A stretch of 16,463 nt of DNA, taken from positions 1-16,463 of the forward strand of contig JBHGBM010000106.1 of NCBI GenBank assembly GCA_041946965.1. The letters run 5' to 3'. Positions within the stretch are counted from its first letter, which is position 1; the number at the start of each line of letters is the position of its first letter. A program made the position numbers and the translations under genes. Positions 4,970 through 12,969 of the stretch are shown piece after piece. Below the pieces are notes generated by a model, which was given only the letters and a program-made list of their open reading frames with translations, had not been told where the DNA came from and ran no database searches. This DNA comes from JBHGBM01 sp041946965 (lineage in GTDB: Bacteria; Acidobacteriota; Terriglobia; Bryobacterales; Bryobacteraceae).

Positions 4970-5824
4970 ATGTCCTGGTTCAAACGGCAGCCCAAACCCG
5001 CGGCCCCGGCTGCTCCCGGCGGAGAGAGCGAACACCGCGTTCGCACCGAGGGACTGTGGCAGAAGTGCGACGGCTGCCGCCAAATCATCTGGAAGAAGGA
5101 ACTGGAAGGCACGCTGGGAGTGTGTCCCAAGTGCGGCCACCATGGCCGCGTGGACGCACTTTCGCGCATCCGCATGCTGCTGGACGGCGATTTCCAGCAG
5201 TACGATACGGGGCTGCGCTCGGGCGACCCGCTGAGCTTCGTGGACAGCAAGGCCTACCGCGACCGGTTGGACGCGATGGAGAAAGCCACCGCGCTCACCG
5301 ACGCCCTGATCGCGGCGGCGGGCACCTTGGACGGACGGCGCGTGCAGATTTGCTCGATGGAGGCGCGCTTCATCGGCGGCAGCATGGGCTGTGTGGTGGG
5401 GGAGAAGATCACCCGCGCCATCGAGCGGTCGATCGAGGAGAACAGCCCGCTGATCATCGTTTCGGCTTCGGGCGGCGCGCGTATGCAGGAGGGCGCCGTC
5501 AGCCTGATGCAGATGGCCAAGATCTCCGCAGCGCTGATGCGGCTGGACGAGGCGCGCGTCCCCTATATTAGCGTCTTGACCGACCCGACCACCGGCGGCG
5601 TGACGGCCAGCTTCGCCATGCTGGGCGACCTGAACATCGCCGAACCGGGCGCGTTGATCGGTTTCGCCGGCCCGCGCGTCATTGAGCAGACCATACGGCA
5701 GAAGCTGCCCGAGGGATTTCAACGGTCGGAGTTCCTGTTGAAACACGGCATGCTGGATGCCGTGGTGCCCCGCCCCGAGTTGAAGGCGTATATCTCAAGA
5801 GCCCTCAAGTTCCTCGCGGGATAG
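4970..5824 (+). CDS. accD: Acetyl-CoA carboxylase carboxyltransferase subunit beta
   Basis: The beta half of the carboxyltransferase that moves CO2 from carboxybiotin to acetyl-CoA, making malonyl-CoA for fatty-acid synthesis; it works with AccA. At 284 residues it matches the family. A four-cysteine zinc ribbon is complete (C33, C36, C52, C55). The crotonase-like core follows, with FIGGSMGCVVGEKI (134-147) and the signature SASGGARMQEG (165-175). DPTTGGVTASFAMLGD (205-220) and the GFAGPRVIEQTIRQKLPEGFQ segment come next. No Shine-Dalgarno is visible before ATG 4970, 14 bases after rlmH. The adjacent folC is a widely conserved partner. Confidence 0.97.
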   Translation: MSWFKRQPKPAAPAAPGGESEHRVRTEGLWQKCDGCRQIIWKKELEGTLGVCPKCGHHGRVDALSRIRMLLDGDFQQYDTGLRSGDPLSFVDSKAYRDRLDAMEKATALTDALIAAAGTLDGRRVQICSMEARFIGGSMGCVVGEKITRAIERSIEENSPLIIVSASGGARMQEGAVSLMQMAKISAALMRLDEARVPYISVLTDPTTGGVTASFAMLGDLNIAEPGALIGFAGPRVIEQTIRQKLPEGFQRSEFLLKHGMLDAVVPRPELKAYISRALKFLAG

Positions 5825-5826
5825 CC

Positions 5827-7068
5827 GTGAATTATCCCGATTCGGTGCAGTTCCTGTACGCTCTGGGCAACGAGGCCAGGTCCGCGCGCCTGGGACTCGA
5901 ACGCATGCGGGCGCTGATGGCGGCGCTGGGGGACCCGCAGGCGCGGGTGGCATTCGTCCACGTGGCCGGCACCAACGGCAAAGGGTCCACTTGCGCCATG
6001 ATCGAAAGCGGGTTGCGGGCGGCGGGACGCCGCACCGGGCTGTTCACCTCGCCGCACCTGGTGGAGCCCACCGAGCGCATACGCATCGGCGGCGCGCCGG
6101 TGCCGCCGGAGCGCTTCGCCGCGGCGTTTGAGCGCGTCCATCAAACGGCCGAGGCGATGCCTGCTATGGACATGCATCCCACCTACTTCGAAACCGTGGC
6201 CGCCATGGCGATGCTGGTGTTCCGCGAGGAGGGCGTGGACGCCGCCGTGCTCGAAGTGGGGCTGGGCGGCCGGCTGGACGCGACCAACGTGGTGACGCCG
6301 CGGATGACGGTTATCACGCCGGTGGATTACGATCACGAGGCGCTGCTGGGCAAGAGCCTGGAAGCCATCGCCGGGGAGAAGGCGGGCATCCTTAAGCCCG
6401 GTGTGCCGGCGGTGTTCGCGGCTCAGCGCCCGGAGGTGGAGGCGGTGCTGGCCGAGGCGGCCGGGCGGGCGGGCGCCCCGGTTGGGCGCACCTCCCAGTG
6501 GCCCGTGGAAGATTTGCAGGTGGACGCGCGCGGAAGCTCCTTCCGCGTAGGGGGGCTGGCGATCCGGTGCCCGCTGGCGGGCGAGCACCAGGTGGAGAAC
6601 GCGCGCACCGCGGCGATGGCGCTGGCGCGGCTCGGGACGCCGCCGGAAGCCATCGAGCGCGGCATTGCCGCGGCGCGCTGGCCGGGCCGCTTGCAGCAGG
6701 TTTCCCAAAACCCCGAGATCCTTCTCGACGGCGCGCACAACCCCGCCGGGGCGCGGGCGCTGGCCGCCTACCTGGACCGGTTCTATTCCCAGCGGCGCGT
6801 CACGCTGATTTACGGCGCCATGCGGGACAAGGCCATCGCGGAGATGGGCGGCATCCTGTTCCCGCGGGCGGAGCGGGTGATCGCCACCGCGCCCCGGCAG
6901 GCCCGGGCGGCGCGCCCGGAGACGGTGGTTTCCATGTTCGATCATCCGCGGCTTGAGGCCACGGCCACCCTGGCCGAGGCGCTGGTACGCGCGCGCGAGG
7001 CCGATGTTACGGTGATCACCGGTTCACTGTTCCTGGTGGGTGAAGCGGAGGCGCTGTTGGGATGTTGA
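5827..7068 (+). CDS. folC: Bifunctional folylpolyglutamate synthase / dihydrofolate synthase
   Basis: A Mur-ligase-family enzyme that adds glutamate to dihydropteroate and to folates, using ATP. The protein has 413 residues with a GTG start 2 bases after the accD stop. The ATP-binding P-loop HVAGTNGKGST (45-55) is intact. It is followed by LFTSPHL (72-78), a GRLDATNVV block in the centre, and the C-terminal ILLDGAHNPAGA that marks the second domain. Whether both activities are present cannot be told from the sequence. The stop overlaps the acyltransferase start by 7 bases (ATGTTGA). folK lies further along in the same window, but in a different operon. Confidence 0.96.
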   Translation: MNYPDSVQFLYALGNEARSARLGLERMRALMAALGDPQARVAFVHVAGTNGKGSTCAMIESGLRAAGRRTGLFTSPHLVEPTERIRIGGAPVPPERFAAAFERVHQTAEAMPAMDMHPTYFETVAAMAMLVFREEGVDAAVLEVGLGGRLDATNVVTPRMTVITPVDYDHEALLGKSLEAIAGEKAGILKPGVPAVFAAQRPEVEAVLAEAAGRAGAPVGRTSQWPVEDLQVDARGSSFRVGGLAIRCPLAGEHQVENARTAAMALARLGTPPEAIERGIAAARWPGRLQQVSQNPEILLDGAHNPAGARALAAYLDRFYSQRRVTLIYGAMRDKAIAEMGGILFPRAERVIATAPRQARAARPETVVSMFDHPRLEATATLAEALVRAREADVTVITGSLFLVGEAEALLGC

Positions 7069-7781
7069 GGGCGGCGCTCTGGACGGACCCGATCATCGTG
7101 CTCGATACGGTCGTGTTTGGCACGCTTTCCATGCTGGCTTCGCTGTTCGATAAGACCGGCCGGTTGCAGCACCGCATCGCGCGCGTGTGGGCGCGGGTGC
7201 TGGTCAAGGCCGCAGGCATGCGGGTCGAGGTGGATGGCTTACACCACCTGGACCCCGGCCGGAGCTACGTGATCGCGTGCAACCACCTGAGCCTGCTGGA
7301 TATCCCGGTGATCGCGGCGCATATCCCGCTGGAGTTCCGCTTCTTCGCCAAAAAGAGTCTGTTCCGCATTCCCTTCCTGGGCGGCCACCTCCGGCGCGCG
7401 GGCCATTTTCCGGTGGTGCGCGATGACCCGCGGCAAGGCCTGAAGCTGCTGAGCGATGCCGCCCGGCAGATCCGCGGACGCGGCGTTTCGGTGCTCATCT
7501 TTCCCGAGGGCGGGCGCACGCAGGGCGAGTTGGGGGAGTTCAAGGACGGCGCGGCGTACGTCGCCATCAAAGCGGGCGTGCCGCTGGCGCCCATGGGGAT
7601 TGCGGGCACGCGCGCCTGCCTGCCCATGGGGTCGCTGGCGGTGCGGCCGGGTCCCGTGCGGCTGAGGGTGGGCGAGCCCATCGAGACCGAAGGCATGCGC
7701 CTCCAGGAGCACGGCGCGCTCACGCTGCGCCTGCGGCAGCGGGTGGGTGAACTGAGCGGGCAGGCGCTCACGCTAGAATGA
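7062..7781 (+). CDS. 1-acyl-sn-glycerol-3-phosphate acyltransferase (PlsC-like)
   Basis: A 239-residue membrane-associated acyltransferase, expected to acylate lysophosphatidic acid to phosphatidic acid. It has an N-terminal hydrophobic helix (about 9-28) and the catalytic NHLSLLD (HX4D, H75-D80). The substrate-binding FFAKKSL follows at about 94-100, then RAGHFPVVRDD (112-122) and FPEGGRT (148-154). These are the four standard blocks of the family. In the typical motif FPEGTRS, Thr-Arg is replaced by Gly-Arg-Thr, a common variant. It overlaps folC at its start and the DsbA-like gene at its end (ATGA), so it belongs to one translationally linked run. Exact acyl-donor preference is unknown. 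Confidence 0.92.
   Translation: MLRAALWTDPIIVLDTVVFGTLSMLASLFDKTGRLQHRIARVWARVLVKAAGMRVEVDGLHHLDPGRSYVIACNHLSLLDIPVIAAHIPLEFRFFAKKSLFRIPFLGGHLRRAGHFPVVRDDPRQGLKLLSDAARQIRGRGVSVLIFPEGGRTQGELGEFKDGAAYVAIKAGVPLAPMGIAGTRACLPMGSLAVRPGPVRLRVGEPIETEGMRLQEHGALTLRLRQRVGELSGQALTLE
7774..7779 (+). promoter_or_regulatory. Possible internal -10 box before the DsbA-like gene
   Basis: TAGAAT ends 8 bases before the second in-frame ATG (7787) of the thiol oxidoreductase, within the end of the upstream gene. The geometry fits the near-leaderless pattern seen elsewhere here and would make ATG 7787 the start of a separate transcript. It could be chance. Confidence 0.22.
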
Positions 7782-8713
7782 AAGTAATGTTCCGAAAGTT
7801 GTGGCTGCTCGCCGTCGCGGGCGGGCTCCTGTTTTCCGCGCCCAAGGCGCCTACCAGGAAACCCTCGGCGCTGGATAAGGCCGCCCTGGAGGCCTATGTA
7901 CGCCACCTGTTCGTGTTCGCGCCGGCGGTCAAGGTTGAAATCAGCGATCCGAAACCCTCCGCGCTGCCCGGATTCTTCGACGTGGTGGTGCACGCCTCGG
8001 CGGGTCCCAACCGCCAGGACTTCCCCTTCTATGTCTCCAAGGACGGCCAGAAGATCCTGCAAGGAACGGTCTACGACATCGCCCAGAACCCCTTCAAGAG
8101 CGAGATCGACAAGCTCAAGACGCAGGCCCAACCGAGCTTCGGCACGCCCGGCGCCACGGTGGTCATCGTCGAGTTCAGCGACTACCAGTGCCCCTTCTGC
8201 AAGGAAGAGGCCAAGATGCTGCGCGACAACCTGCTGAGCGCCTACCCCAAGCAGGTGCGGCTGTACTTCAAGGACATGCCGCTCGAACAGTTGCACCCCT
8301 GGGCCAAGCCGGCCGCCATCGCGGGCCGCTGCGTGTTCCGCCAGAACCCCACGCTGTTCTGGCAGTATCACGACTGGATTTACGAGCACCAGGGGGAAAT
8401 CACGCCCGAAAACCTGAAGACCAAGGTGCTGGAGTGGGCCAAGGGGAAAGAGATCGATGCGCTGCAACTGGGGCGCTGCATCGACGCGCGGGCGACCGAA
8501 GATGAAGTCAACCGCAACATGGCCGAGGCGCGCGAGCTCAACGTAAACTCCACGCCCACGCTGTTCGTCAACGGGCGGCGGCTGGTGGGACGGATCGACT
8601 GGGCCACGCTGCGGAACGTCATCGACTACGAGATCGAATACCAGAAGACCGCCAAGAACGCCGGGGAGGATTGCGGCTGCGAGCTGAAGCTGAACATCCC
8701 CGGAGCAAAGTAG
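7778..8713 (+). CDS. DsbA-like periplasmic thiol oxidoreductase (thioredoxin_4 type)
   Basis: A 311-residue exported protein with a signal peptide (MFRKLWLLAVAGGLLFSA region, 4-21). An N-terminal domain (about 30-118) resembles the small dimerisation/propeptide-like part of DsbC-type proteins. The thioredoxin domain begins near 125, with active site CPFC (138-141) after EFSDYQ. Its cis-proline is in NSTPTLFVNG (257-266). A second cysteine pair (C185, C234) is typical of this family. A further Cys-Gly-Cys sits near the C-terminus (C299, C301). The protein likely forms or shuffles disulfides in secreted proteins. ATG 7778 overlaps the acyltransferase stop; ATG 7787, 9 bases later, is an equally good start and gives a better signal peptide. 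A secreted M28 peptidase follows. Confidence 0.9.
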   Translation: MKVMFRKLWLLAVAGGLLFSAPKAPTRKPSALDKAALEAYVRHLFVFAPAVKVEISDPKPSALPGFFDVVVHASAGPNRQDFPFYVSKDGQKILQGTVYDIAQNPFKSEIDKLKTQAQPSFGTPGATVVIVEFSDYQCPFCKEEAKMLRDNLLSAYPKQVRLYFKDMPLEQLHPWAKPAAIAGRCVFRQNPTLFWQYHDWIYEHQGEITPENLKTKVLEWAKGKEIDALQLGRCIDARATEDEVNRNMAEARELNVNSTPTLFVNGRRLVGRIDWATLRNVIDYEIEYQKTAKNAGEDCGCELKLNIPGAK

Positions 8714-8743
8714 GCGGGACCGCACTCGGGAGGACGGAGCCGG

Positions 8744-10567
8744 ATGCTTCATCGTGTTTTGGCGCGCAAGCGGATTGCCTGCGCGCTGGTTCTTATCTGC
8801 GCCGCCGCGGCATGGGCCGGCACGGCGGCGCTCGACCCGGCGCGCTACGTCAATGACGTGAGATACCTGGCCTCGCCGGAACTGGGAGGGCGCGGCACGG
8901 GAACGCCGGGCATGGAGAAGGCGGCCCAATACATCGCCGCGCAGTTCCGCTCGGCGGGCTTGAAACCGTTGGCCAGCGGAGACTACCTTCAGGCGTTTAA
9001 CGTAACCACCAACGCCACTCTGGGACCGGGCAACCGGTTCGCGTGGACCGGCGCCGGGGTGACCCACACGCTGAAGTTCCAGGACGAGTTTATTCCGTTC
9101 AACTTCTCGTCGAAGGCGCCGCTGGCCGGAGCGCTGGTGTTCGTGGGTTACGGCATCACCGCGCCCGAGTACAACTACGACGACTACGCGGGCGTGGACG
9201 TGAAGGGCAAGATCGCCGTGCTGCTGCGGCATGAGCCACAGGAGTTCGATGAAAAGAGCGTCTTCGCCGGAAAGGTGTACACGGAGCACGCGCAGTTCTT
9301 CAGCAAGGCATCCAACGCCAAGATGCACGGCGCGCGCGGCGTGATCCTGGTGATGGACCGCGGCAACCATCCCGGCTCCGAGGACGCGCTGGAAAGCTTT
9401 TCGCGCTCGGTGGGTCCGGCCGATGCGGGCATCCCGTTTTCGCAGGTGAAGACCGCGGTGGCCGAGCAGTGGTTCGCGCTGGCGGGCAGGAAGCTGGAAG
9501 ACATCCAGAAAGCGATCGACAAGGACCTGCGGCCGCAGTCGTTCGCGTTTCCGGATTCCTTGCAGGTGGATGCCCGCCTCGATCTGGAGCGCGCCGTCAA
9601 AACGGTGCACAACGTGGCGGCGTACCTGCCGGGCGAGACCGGCGAGTACGTGGTGATCGGCGCGCATTACGATCACCTGGGCCTGGGCGAACAGTTTTCG
9701 CTGGCGCCCTCGCAGACGGGCACGGTGCATCCCGGCGCGGATGACAACGCTTCGGGAACGGCGGGCGTGATCGAGCTGGCGCGCTGGTTCGCCGCGCGGC
9801 CGAAGCCCAAACGCGGCGTCCTGTTCCTGGCGTTCGCGGGCGAGGAGCTGGGGCTGCTCGGCTCCAGCTACTACGTGAATCATCCGGATCTGCCCATGGG
9901 CCAGGCCGTGGCCATGATCAACATGGACATGATCGGGCGCATGCGCGACGGCAAGGTCTTCGTGGGAGGCACGGGCAGCGGCACCACCCTGAAGGCGCTG
10001 CTCGAGGAAGTTGCGGCCAGGCACCCCGGCTTGAAGCTGGATTATTCGGACGTGGGCGGGTACGGATCGAGCGACCACACCTCGTTCACCACCAAGCAGG
10101 TGCCGGTGCTGTTCTTCTTCTCGGGGCTGCACGGCGACTATCACAAGCCCAGCGACACGTGGGACAAGATCGACGGCCCGGGCACGGTGCGGCTGCTGAC
10201 GCTGATCTCCGACGTGGCCGCCCGGCTGGCCGAGGCGCCCGGCCGGCCGGGGTTCGTCAAGGTGGCTCCGCCGCCTTCGATGGGCGGAGGCGGGCCGGGC
10301 TACGGCGCCTACTTCGGCAGCGTGCCCGATTTCGGCGAGGGCGCAAAAGGCGTGAAGTTCGCCGACGTGCGCGAGGGCTCGCCGGCGGCCAAAGCGGGGC
10401 TGAAGGGCGGCGACATTCTGGTGGAGTTCGACGGCAAGCCCATCCAGAACCTCTACGACTTCACCTACGTGCTGCGCACGAAGAAGCCGGGTGACGAAGT
10501 CGCGGTGAAGGTGCTGCGGGACGGCAAGCCGCTGGAAGCGAAAGTAACGCTTACGAAGAGGAACTGA
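8744..10567 (+). CDS. Secreted M28-family metallopeptidase with C-terminal PDZ domain
   Basis: A 607-residue zinc aminopeptidase. Residues 1-26 form a signal peptide. A protease-associated-like insert (about 125-285) lies between the N-terminal strand region and the catalytic core. Expected di-zinc ligands are all present: H308 (GAHYDHLG), D333 (GADDNASG), catalytic E367 with E368 (AGEELG), D395 (INMDMIG) and H467 (GDYHKPSDT). A Gly/Pro/Tyr linker (508-530) leads to a PDZ domain (about 535-603) with the signature EGSPAAKAGLKGGDILVEFDGKPI. The PDZ part probably recruits peptide or protein ends. A good Shine-Dalgarno (GGGAGGA) precedes ATG 8744. It ends 8 bases from the convergent epimerase stop. 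Confidence 0.95.
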   Translation: MLHRVLARKRIACALVLICAAAAWAGTAALDPARYVNDVRYLASPELGGRGTGTPGMEKAAQYIAAQFRSAGLKPLASGDYLQAFNVTTNATLGPGNRFAWTGAGVTHTLKFQDEFIPFNFSSKAPLAGALVFVGYGITAPEYNYDDYAGVDVKGKIAVLLRHEPQEFDEKSVFAGKVYTEHAQFFSKASNAKMHGARGVILVMDRGNHPGSEDALESFSRSVGPADAGIPFSQVKTAVAEQWFALAGRKLEDIQKAIDKDLRPQSFAFPDSLQVDARLDLERAVKTVHNVAAYLPGETGEYVVIGAHYDHLGLGEQFSLAPSQTGTVHPGADDNASGTAGVIELARWFAARPKPKRGVLFLAFAGEELGLLGSSYYVNHPDLPMGQAVAMINMDMIGRMRDGKVFVGGTGSGTTLKALLEEVAARHPGLKLDYSDVGGYGSSDHTSFTTKQVPVLFFFSGLHGDYHKPSDTWDKIDGPGTVRLLTLISDVAARLAEAPGRPGFVKVAPPPSMGGGGPGYGAYFGSVPDFGEGAKGVKFADVREGSPAAKAGLKGGDILVEFDGKPIQNLYDFTYVLRTKKPGDEVAVKVLRDGKPLEAKVTLTKRN

Positions 10568-10584
10568 GCCCGCCGTCAGCTCAG
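10564..10584. terminator. Inverted repeat spanning both stop codons of a convergent pair
   Basis: CTGAGC (10564-10569) and GCTCAG (10579-10584) form a 6-bp stem with a 9-base loop. The stem covers the M28 peptidase stop and the loop covers the epimerase stop. No T run follows in either direction, so it may be an mRNA 3'-end hairpin rather than an intrinsic terminator. Confidence 0.3.
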
Positions 10585-11598
10585 GCGTGGAGCCGGGCGC
10601 AACGGCTTGTCATTGCGGACTTCGGCCGAGGCCGCGGCGATCAGCCGGTCCTCGAAGCTGAAGTCGGGCTCGGCCCGCCTGGTTCTCACGTACCAGCGGT
10701 AGGTCGCTTTAAGGCCCTCGTCAAAAGGCGTGGGCTTGATCTTGAGCACGCGCGTCACCTTGGTGACGTTCTCCGTGATGGCCGGCAGATCGTAATAGAC
10801 GCCGAAGTACGCGGGGTTGCCCATGGGATCGCCGCCCAGTTGCTGGATGGTTTCGCGCGGCACCCGGACGACATTCGGCTCCACGCCCGCCGCCTGTCCC
10901 AGCGCCGCCACCAACTCGGACTGCGAGACCGGCCGCGGGTTGCCGATGTTGAACGCCTCCCCCACCGCGTTGGGCTCCTCGATGGCGCGGACGCAGGCGG
11001 CCACCAAGTCGTGCACGTAGACGAACTGCATGAGCCGGTGGCCGTCGCCGGGGATGATGATGGGCCGTCCCAGGCGCATGCGGTCCCAGAAGAACGCCTC
11101 GCGGTAATAGGGGTTTTCCGGCCCGTAAACGAACGGCGGGCGGAAGGTGGTCACCGGCAGCCCGGTGCGCTGGTGCATGCGGAACAGCATGCGCTCGGTG
11201 GTGGCCTTGTTGCGGGTGTAAGGGTCGGGGTGATTGTCCGGGGCCAGCGGATCGCTCTCGTAGTGGTTCAAGCCGTCGCCGTACGCCGCCACGCTGCTCA
11301 TGAACACGTAGTGGAGGATGCGCGATCCGCACGCCTGCACGGTGGCCTCGACCTGCGCGGCGGTGGTGCCCCGTTCCCAGTCGTAGACGTTATCGAAGAC
11401 CGCCTCGAAGCGCTGGCCCGCCAGCGCCGCGCGCACCTGGACCGGGTCGTTGCGGTCGGCCACGATCTCGCCGACACGCTTGCCGAACCGGTGCCCCGGC
11501 TTGCGGTGCAGCACCGTGACTCTGTGGCCGGCCTTCAGCAGTTCCGCCACCAGGTTCCGGCCGATGAACAACGTACCGCCGATGACGAGGACTCTCAG
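10576..11598 (-). CDS. NAD-dependent epimerase/dehydratase (extended SDR), CTG start
   Basis: A 340-residue extended short-chain dehydrogenase, probably acting on a nucleotide-sugar or similar substrate that cannot be named from sequence. The Rossmann loop GGTLFIG (7-13) needs residues upstream of the first conventional start (TTG 11571, which would cut the loop). The frame is open only back to a stop at 11608-11610. CTG 11598 lies 6 bases after AGGAG and begins LRVLVIGGT, so I choose it. Catalytic residues appear as MSSVAAYG (about 100-107) and YTRNK (Y127, K131). FRPPFVYGPENPYY follows, then PGDGHRLMQFVYVHDLV. The Shine-Dalgarno overlaps the ino1 stop (TAGGAG), and the gap is 9 bases, so the two genes are almost certainly cotranslated. 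Confidence 0.9.
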   Translation of the reverse strand: MRVLVIGGTLFIGRNLVAELLKAGHRVTVLHRKPGHRFGKRVGEIVADRNDPVQVRAALAGQRFEAVFDNVYDWERGTTAAQVEATVQACGSRILHYVFMSSVAAYGDGLNHYESDPLAPDNHPDPYTRNKATTERMLFRMHQRTGLPVTTFRPPFVYGPENPYYREAFFWDRMRLGRPIIIPGDGHRLMQFVYVHDLVAACVRAIEEPNAVGEAFNIGNPRPVSQSELVAALGQAAGVEPNVVRVPRETIQQLGGDPMGNPAYFGVYYDLPAITENVTKVTRVLKIKPTPFDEGLKATYRWYVRTRRAEPDFSFEDRLIAAASAEVRNDKPLRPAPRLS

Positions 11599-11607
11599 TC
11601 CAATCTC

Positions 11608-12927
11608 CTAGTCGTAGTATTCGAGGCCGAGGTGGGTGATGAGGTCCTCCCCTCTCATCCACCGCAACGTGTTCTTCAGCTTCATGAGCTGGATGAAAAT
11701 GTCGTGCTCGGGGTAGAGACCCGGGGCGGTCATGGGCGCCTTGAAATAGAACGAGAGCCACTCCTGCACGCCCCGCATGCCGGCGCGCTGCGCCAGGTCC
11801 AGCAGCAGAACCAGGTCCAGCACCAGCGGCGCCGCCAGAATGGAATCGCGGCACAGAAAATCGACCTTGATCTGCATGGGGTAGCCCAGCCACCCGAAGA
11901 TGTCGATGTTATCCCAGCCTTCCTTGGCATCCCCGCGCGGAGGGTAATAGTTGATGCGGACCTTGTGGTAGAACTGCATGTACAGGTCGGGATACAGATC
12001 GCTCTGAAGGATCTGCTCCAGCGCGGACAGCTTGGTGACTTCCTTGGAATGGAAGGAGCCGGGTTCGTCCAGCACCTCGCCGTCGCGGTTGCCCAGGATG
12101 TTGGTGCTGAACCAGCCCGAAAGGCCCAGCATGCGCGATTTCAGGCCGGGCGCGATCAGGGTCTTCATGAACGTCTGGCCGGTTTTGAAATCCTTGCCGC
12201 ACACCGGAATGTTGCGCTCGCGTGCGAGCTCCAGAAACGCCGGGCTGTCGGTGGTCAGGTGCGGCGCCCCGTTGGCGTAGGGGACGCCGCTCTTCAGCGC
12301 GGCGTAGGCATAGATCTGGCTGGCGGAGATTTCCGGATCGCTGTGCCGCAACCCGAACTCGAAATCCTTCAGGCTCTGGTGGCAGGCGGCGGGCTCGTGA
12401 TAGACCTCGGTGGAGCCGCACCAGATCATCACCAGGCGCGAAGCGCCGCTGCGCTCGCGGAACTGCCGGATGTCGTCCATCACCATTTCGGCATGCTCCA
12501 TCTTGGATCCGGCGGGCTTCACGTTGGGCCCGTTGATGCGCTTGACGAACTCCTGGTAGAAGACCGCCTTCATGGGCCTGGTGGCCGAGAGCTCGGACTT
12601 GAGCTGGTCGAGGAGCGGCTGGTCGAGCACGCCGGCCTTGACGGCCGCCTCGTAGGCGTTGTCCTCGAAGATGTCCCACGCCCCAATGACAAGGTCCTCC
12701 AGCCTGCTCAGCGGCACGAAATCCTGGATCTTCGGGCTGCGGCCGTCGGTGCGCTTCCCCAGCCGGATAGTGCCGAGTTGCGTGAGCGAGCCAATGGGTT
12801 TCGCCAAGCCGCGCTTGATCGCCTCGACGCCGGCGATGAAGGTCGTGGTCACCGCGCCCATTCCGGGAATCAGGACCCCGAGTTTCCCTTCAGGCGGAGC
12901 GATTTTGACGTTGTCTTTGGTGGGCAA
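11608..12927 (-). CDS. ino1: Inositol-3-phosphate (myo-inositol-1-phosphate) synthase
   Basis: Converts glucose-6-phosphate to inositol phosphate through an NAD-dependent oxidation-aldol-reduction cycle; the entry to inositol lipids and solutes. The product has 439 residues, between short actinobacterial and long eukaryotic forms. The NAD-binding loop reads LIPGMGAVTTTF (19-30). The catalytic block KDFKTGQTFMKT (about 245-256) matches the family's D-F-K-S-G-Q-T-K. It is followed by the conserved GWFSTNILGNRDGEVL (about 271-286). The start is TTG 12927, 8 bases after AAAAGGAGA; it places the first beta strand at the N-terminus, and no ATG fits. Its downstream neighbour is an epimerase. A response regulator diverges from it through a shared promoter element, suggesting linked regulation. 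Confidence 0.93.
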   Translation of the reverse strand: MPTKDNVKIAPPEGKLGVLIPGMGAVTTTFIAGVEAIKRGLAKPIGSLTQLGTIRLGKRTDGRSPKIQDFVPLSRLEDLVIGAWDIFEDNAYEAAVKAGVLDQPLLDQLKSELSATRPMKAVFYQEFVKRINGPNVKPAGSKMEHAEMVMDDIRQFRERSGASRLVMIWCGSTEVYHEPAACHQSLKDFEFGLRHSDPEISASQIYAYAALKSGVPYANGAPHLTTDSPAFLELARERNIPVCGKDFKTGQTFMKTLIAPGLKSRMLGLSGWFSTNILGNRDGEVLDEPGSFHSKEVTKLSALEQILQSDLYPDLYMQFYHKVRINYYPPRGDAKEGWDNIDIFGWLGYPMQIKVDFLCRDSILAAPLVLDLVLLLDLAQRAGMRGVQEWLSFYFKAPMTAPGLYPEHDIFIQLMKLKNTLRWMRGEDLITHLGLEYYD

Positions 12928-12951
12928 TGAACGGGTCTCCTTTTGTCGAAT

Positions 12952-12960
12952 TGCTATAAT
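12952..12960 (+). promoter_or_regulatory. Extended -10 promoter of the LytTR response regulator
   Basis: TGC-TATAAT has a perfect consensus hexamer. The predicted start near 12967 is 3 bases before the ATG at 12970, so the mRNA would be nearly leaderless, which matches the absence of a Shine-Dalgarno. No -35 was seen. Confidence 0.6.
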
Positions 12961-12964
12961 ACCA
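12956..12964 (-). promoter_or_regulatory. Extended -10 promoter of the ino1-epimerase operon
   Basis: The minus strand reads TGG-TATTAT, with an expected start near 12949. The leader would be about 22 bases and contain the AAAAGGAGA ribosome-binding site. The element overlaps base for base with the plus-strand promoter of the response regulator. Confidence 0.55.
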
Positions 12965-12969
12965 GCACT

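Noticed and set aside
5719..6945. A 408-codon open frame on the minus strand opposite folC
   Set aside because: It is Arg/His-rich with no motif, and the opposite strand encodes intact folC.
7265..10144. A 959-codon open frame on the minus strand
   Set aside because: It lies antisense to the acyltransferase, DsbA-like and M28 genes, all of which show clear family motifs. Its translation is His/Arg/Gln-rich and motif-free, typical of a shadow frame in GC-rich DNA.
10840..12930. A 696-codon open frame on the plus strand
   Set aside because: It is antisense to the epimerase and ino1, which are well supported. Composition (His, Gln, Val, Asp) and lack of any domain mark it as a shadow.
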